Source: Apostichopus japonicus (Eukaryota; Echinodermata; Holothuroidea; Aspidochirotida; Stichopodidae). From it: DNA of 64,000 nt. The stretch is taken from contig NC_092572.1 of the NCBI RefSeq assembly GCF_037975245.1, positions 20,340,489 through 20,404,488 on the forward strand, written 5' to 3'. The notes beneath the pieces were generated by a model. It made no database searches, had not been told where the DNA came from, and saw only the letters and a list, made by a program, of their open reading frames with translations. A program made the position numbers and the translations under genes. Positions 60,667 through 64,000 of this stretch are shown here, piece by piece. Positions within the stretch are counted from its first letter, which is position 1, and the number at the start of each line of letters is the position of its first letter.

Positions 60667-62931
60667 TTCTCCTCTAAGGCTGCCCGAATTTTTCAGGACC
60701 TTTGCCCGAATTTCTTGTCCTCTGGAAATTTAGGGGGCAGTCTGCCCCCCTGCACCCCCCGCCTCGTACGCCTATGGTTGGCATCATTTGTTGTTTCAAG
60801 GTGTCAAGGCCTTTCTCCCAACTCAAAACCCTGTGGGCTACCGGTAGGTTTGCAGGAAATGCCCACATGTGGACTTAAATAGCATTAGAGGAAGGGGATG
60901 GAAGACTAACACGCATCGATGTTTCGGTAATGGTCACATTGGTGGCTCGGTGCTAATTAGGCCATTTATTGGGTTTCTTGAGGCAGCTGTCATCAGAATC
61001 TGGGTTTTTGTGCCAATCGATGACCGATAACATGTATTGGTAGATATCGATATCGCGCAGCACATGCACAAGGTTCGTGGTGTATGGTCGCAACCGTCGC
61101 ATCGACCATTGCCATGCCATGCTGTATGACCATTCTCATGATTACTACAGATATTGTATTATTCTTATTCTGCCAGATGCAGACGAGAAAATTGTGTAAC
61201 TCTATTTCCCAAATTATTGAACAAAAATATTAGTGAATCCCACTGATGTTTTTTTTTTTTTTTTTACAATTTTTTTTTTTTTACAATTTTTTTTACCCCA
61301 TTCCCAGTGGGGGGGCCAGTGGGGGGCCAGCCGATTTCATGGGGGGGCCCCGGCCCCCCCTGGCCCCCCCGTAGCTACGCCACTGTTTCGAGCATTTGTA
61401 CATGTAGAATTTCAGAACAACTGTAAATAACATTTCAATGTATTGTAAACGTCTATAATGATAATGTTAAAGGAATATTTTAGTGAAAATGGGATCCAGT
61501 CCTTCCTGTCATATCACTTTTTGATTTTGTATCGCTCTAGGCCTTGCCCTGTGAAGAATTGTAGTTGCTGTGATAGAGTGCTTGGAATGTTGGAATGCTG
61601 TCGAATCCAAGGACTGACTTACGTAGAGGCGTGACGTCAGTGAGGCACATTGGTCAGACTCGATTAGATCTCACTCTAAGCATGGCCTTGATACGCTACA
61701 CATGAATGTGTACATACTTCGCGTACGGCCGTGAATATGAAAGATTTCACGCAGAACTTGGCCTTTATACACTACATAGGAAACTGTACAGAATTAACAC
61801 ACGGCTGTGAATACAACGTGATGACGTAACGAAGGCCCCTCTGTTGGAACGATTACAAAAATCTCTCAATTAACAAATATCTGAACAAAATATTATGAAG
61901 AAGAACTAGTTAGGGATTTCTGAAACGTTTTAAACCAAATCAAACCTATTCTCTTGTATGGTCGTTTCGCCATTATTAGCTTTACGTACCGTAATAAATT
62001 AAATAGCATACATAACTCTGCCTACCGTATCTGCCTCAATCCCAATTTTTACTCCCATTAAATAGTGAACATTATGATCCACAATAATAAGCTTTATTTT
62101 TTAAAGCAACCTAATGATGTTGTTGTCAAGATCAGACTGAGTGATATAGTTGCCTGGTACTATGCGGTCAACGAAAGTAAACCGAAAAGCATCAATGGCT
62201 CCATTGTAAAGAACAAGGATGCCACAATGGGAACATTACATGTTAGATTCATGTTTATACGACAGAGGAACCGCATTTCGTTGTTTAAAGCACGGTGTTG
62301 TTTTACAGTCAGCTGCAAGGAATTTAATGAACTGTTCTCTTAAATGTCTATTTTCTACTTGAATGCAATTCCGATCTACCTAATACACTAACTTTTAATG
62401 GTTTAGCACTGTGAGGGCACTTCCTCATTCCACAACATATTTAACTAAAACGCATTTTAACTCCATACTTAACTACATGTACATATGTTTTTTTGGGTGT
62501 AAAATACATAAATTTTCATCAGACATGTAGTACATCATTAGCTGTATCAAAGGTTGTGCAAATGGTACCGAGTGTATCTCTGTGGCTCATTTTTTCAGGT
62601 CCAATTATCGTGAAAGGCCAGGGTCATGTTTACTTATTTGGTGACAACGTTACGCTTCCATGTGTATCAGCTACAATGAGTGGAAATGAGGTGTTCGAAT
62701 GGATTGATCAGGGAGAAACTGTTACTATATATTCAGTCAGAGCACCTAATTATACAGAAAAAACATACGATGGTCTGAACAACGACAAGTATGACAACTT
62801 TGACATAGATAATAATTATCCTAACGATGTGAACCTTCTCATCAATTTACTGGAGGTTAACGATGCTGGAATGTACAGTTGTAATTTTATACATCAAGAA
62901 ACACCAGGATCAATGAATGTTGTAGTAGAGG
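58026..62931 (+). CDS. Second Ig-domain receptor gene, first two exons (runs off the window)
   Basis: Exons 58026-58071 (MESVLILSMVMFLLS, phase 1) and 62599-62931 (111 codons, phase 1-1) are the counterparts of receptor exons 1 and 2, with identical lengths and phases. The Ig domain keeps VTLPC, FEWID and DAGMYSC. The middle of the domain differs strongly from the first copy while both ends are nearly the same. Intron 1 is 4.5 kb against 0.5 kb in the first copy because of inserted repeats. Whether this gene also ends in a pseudokinase cannot be seen here. Confidence 0.8.
58927..61385. mobile_element. 2459-bp hAT-like element with 8-bp target duplication
   Basis: Ends CAGTGGCGTAGCTA and its inverse (TAGCTACGCCACTG). 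Flanked by TTTCGAGC at 58919-58926 and 61386-61393; the uninterrupted site exists at about 56287. No transposase frame. The interior is rich in G/C runs, an AT microsatellite (60628-60658) and a nested MITE. Confidence 0.88.
59789..60438. mobile_element. hAT-like MITE nested in the 2459-bp element
   Basis: Same family as 37473-37978: CAAGGGCGGCGG and inverted CAAGGGCGGCGGAA ends. Flanks ATCCAGGT (59781-59788) and GTCCAGGT (60439-60446), an 8-base duplication with one change. Longer than the first copy by about 140 bases near its left end. Confidence 0.82.
62065..62343 (+). other. Unidentified 92-codon open frame next to the inverted repeat
   Basis: Opens just outside the right 42-bp arm. Composition looks protein-like (VVVKIRLSDIVAWYYAVNES, then LFKARCCFTVSCKEF) and it ends in a normal stop, but there is no ATG at its start and no family I can name. 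It may be a remnant exon carried in with the insertion; the first receptor copy lacks it. Confidence 0.25.
62599..62931 (+). CDS. Second receptor exon 2: first Ig-like domain
   Basis: Phase 1-1, 333 nt, same as 2204-2536. The conserved C-terminal half (YDNFDIDNNYPN, LLINLLEVNDAG) contrasts with a divergent centre. Acceptor TTTTTCAG, donor GTGAGT. Confidence 0.88.
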
Positions 62932-64000
62932 GTGAGTATCAATTGTTATTACATGATATATAAACTGAATATTACCAATGAACGATATGACATATTGTAT
63001 GCTGTATAAACTGTTGGTAATTACAGAAATTCCTGAGCATCGTGACAACAATTTTGCTTAAAATGTTTTGATGTTACTTTGGTGTCTTAAACTTTGAATA
63101 TACCCAAGTTTCTTTCCAAACTTGTAATGACAAATGATGAAAAATAGCAAAACAATTATGATACAATATGTCACAAATCGGCTGACAGGATTTGGTTATT
63201 TTTGAAAACACTGAAATGATCTTGAGCAGGTCTAAGGTCAGGATGTGAAATCACAGGGTGTTTGTTCCCGTTCAGATTAACTTCTGTTATGTAAGTGACT
63301 ATGTCATAAGAACAGAAGAATAATATTTTTCTAAAGTATTTATGAAAAAGGTCATACAAATATTTTCAGTACTCAAGATTAAGATGGCTGACATAATGGC
63401 CAAGCATGTAGTATTGGTAATAATACTAGTGTTTCAATATTTGCGTCAGGGGACGCAACGTCCTAAAAACGTTGCCTCCACTAAAAAAACGTGCGTCCCT
63501 GCAATCCTCCATGAAAATTTACATTTAAATACCTAGGCATGCAATGCACTCTACTGTACAGTATACAACTCTCTTACTGAACGTAGCGTCTGTAAAAATG
63601 TTATAGGAATGTTATAGAATGTTTGAGACAGCAGCAGCCGAGGATTAGAGAGGCTGCATCACGGGAAACAGCACTAGAGCTACGTGGAACTATCCGTTAT
63701 ATAAGGATGATTAGAGTTCAACCCACCGTAACCGCATCTTGTTAATTAGCATGGCGTAGCTTGAAGGAATCGAGACCAGCCAGGTACTTAGCATGGTAAA
63801 CACGGTTTACGGACAAAGCAAATGGACTCTTTCCATAACAATACGCTGCATGTGAACGTCGAAATCAACATTGTAATATTCTTGATGACAATGATTCAAC
63901 GGGGAGTTGTTATTATACTTTGACTTCTTGTACTCAGAGTAGCACATTATAACACACTCATTGTTCTAAACTACTTTCACTAACATGCGTCATATAGAAA
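62932..64000. other. Start of intron 2 of the second receptor
   Basis: No exon seen. Part of 63480-63870 aligns with 4110-4310 of the first copy's intron 2, showing that the tandem duplication extends past exon 2. Confidence 0.5.

Larger units (their letters stand above)
58862..62062. mobile_element. Segment bounded by 42-bp inverted repeats
   Basis: 58862-58903 and 62021-62062 are inverted copies, 40 of 42 bases matching. Between them are a partial copy of 56272-56770, the hAT-like insertion and about 90 unique bases. No target duplication seen outside the arms. A composite or fold-back element that has picked up receptor upstream DNA is one reading. Confidence 0.55.

Overview
The window is AT-rich metazoan genomic DNA. 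Its genes have many short exons with GT-AG introns, and it is dense in hAT-like and fold-back DNA elements, decayed non-LTR and Penelope-like retroelements, minisatellites and (TA)n tracts. An invertebrate deuterostome, most plausibly an echinoderm, fits best. This rests on gene style and repeat content, not on a diagnostic sequence.

Region 1 (1-27.6 kb) holds one gene that can be assembled from 15 phase-compatible exons (1656-27614; 2112 nt, 703 residues plus stop). It encodes a signal peptide, three Ig-like domains on separate 1-1 phase exons, one transmembrane helix, a tyrosine-bearing juxtamembrane segment and a tyrosine-kinase fold. The fold looks catalytically dead: the beta3 Lys is Arg, HRD is SPG, the catalytic-loop Asn is Lys, DFG is DFV, and the activation loop has no Tyr. 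The last residues are EYLEILS. I read it as an Ig-domain receptor pseudokinase.

Intron 7 of this gene (16.3-24.75 kb) contains a second, same-strand gene, a SAMD3-like (sterile alpha motif) gene. It has an in-frame TAA, a reading-frame break and a decayed tandem copy of its last exon, so it is most likely a pseudogene. Inverted TTGGTTAA-type termini lie on either side of it.

Region 2 (27.6-44 kb) has no complete host gene. It contains a CR1/L2-type LINE tail, a fold-back element built of 22-bp minisatellites, two hAT-like elements nested one in the other (both with perfect 8-bp target duplications), a 62-65-bp minisatellite, a 105-bp minisatellite that keeps a 35-codon frame open, and a short palindromic MITE.

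Region 3 (44.4-45.6 kb) is a clean 384-residue EamA/DMT-family transporter, SLC35G-like, with its coding sequence in one exon.

Region 4 (45.8-52.7 kb) is a graveyard of Penelope-like and LINE reverse transcriptases, with long (TA)n tracts, a tRNA-like box A/B unit and, next to it, a degenerate hammerhead-ribozyme core.

Region 5 (about 55.2 kb to the end) repeats the start of region 1: upstream sequence, signal-peptide exon and first Ig exon of a second receptor gene. The locus is therefore a tandem array. Intron 1 of the second copy has swollen to 4.5 kb through a partial copy of its own upstream region, a 2459-bp hAT-like insertion with an intact paralogous empty site at 56.3 kb, and a further MITE inside that insertion.
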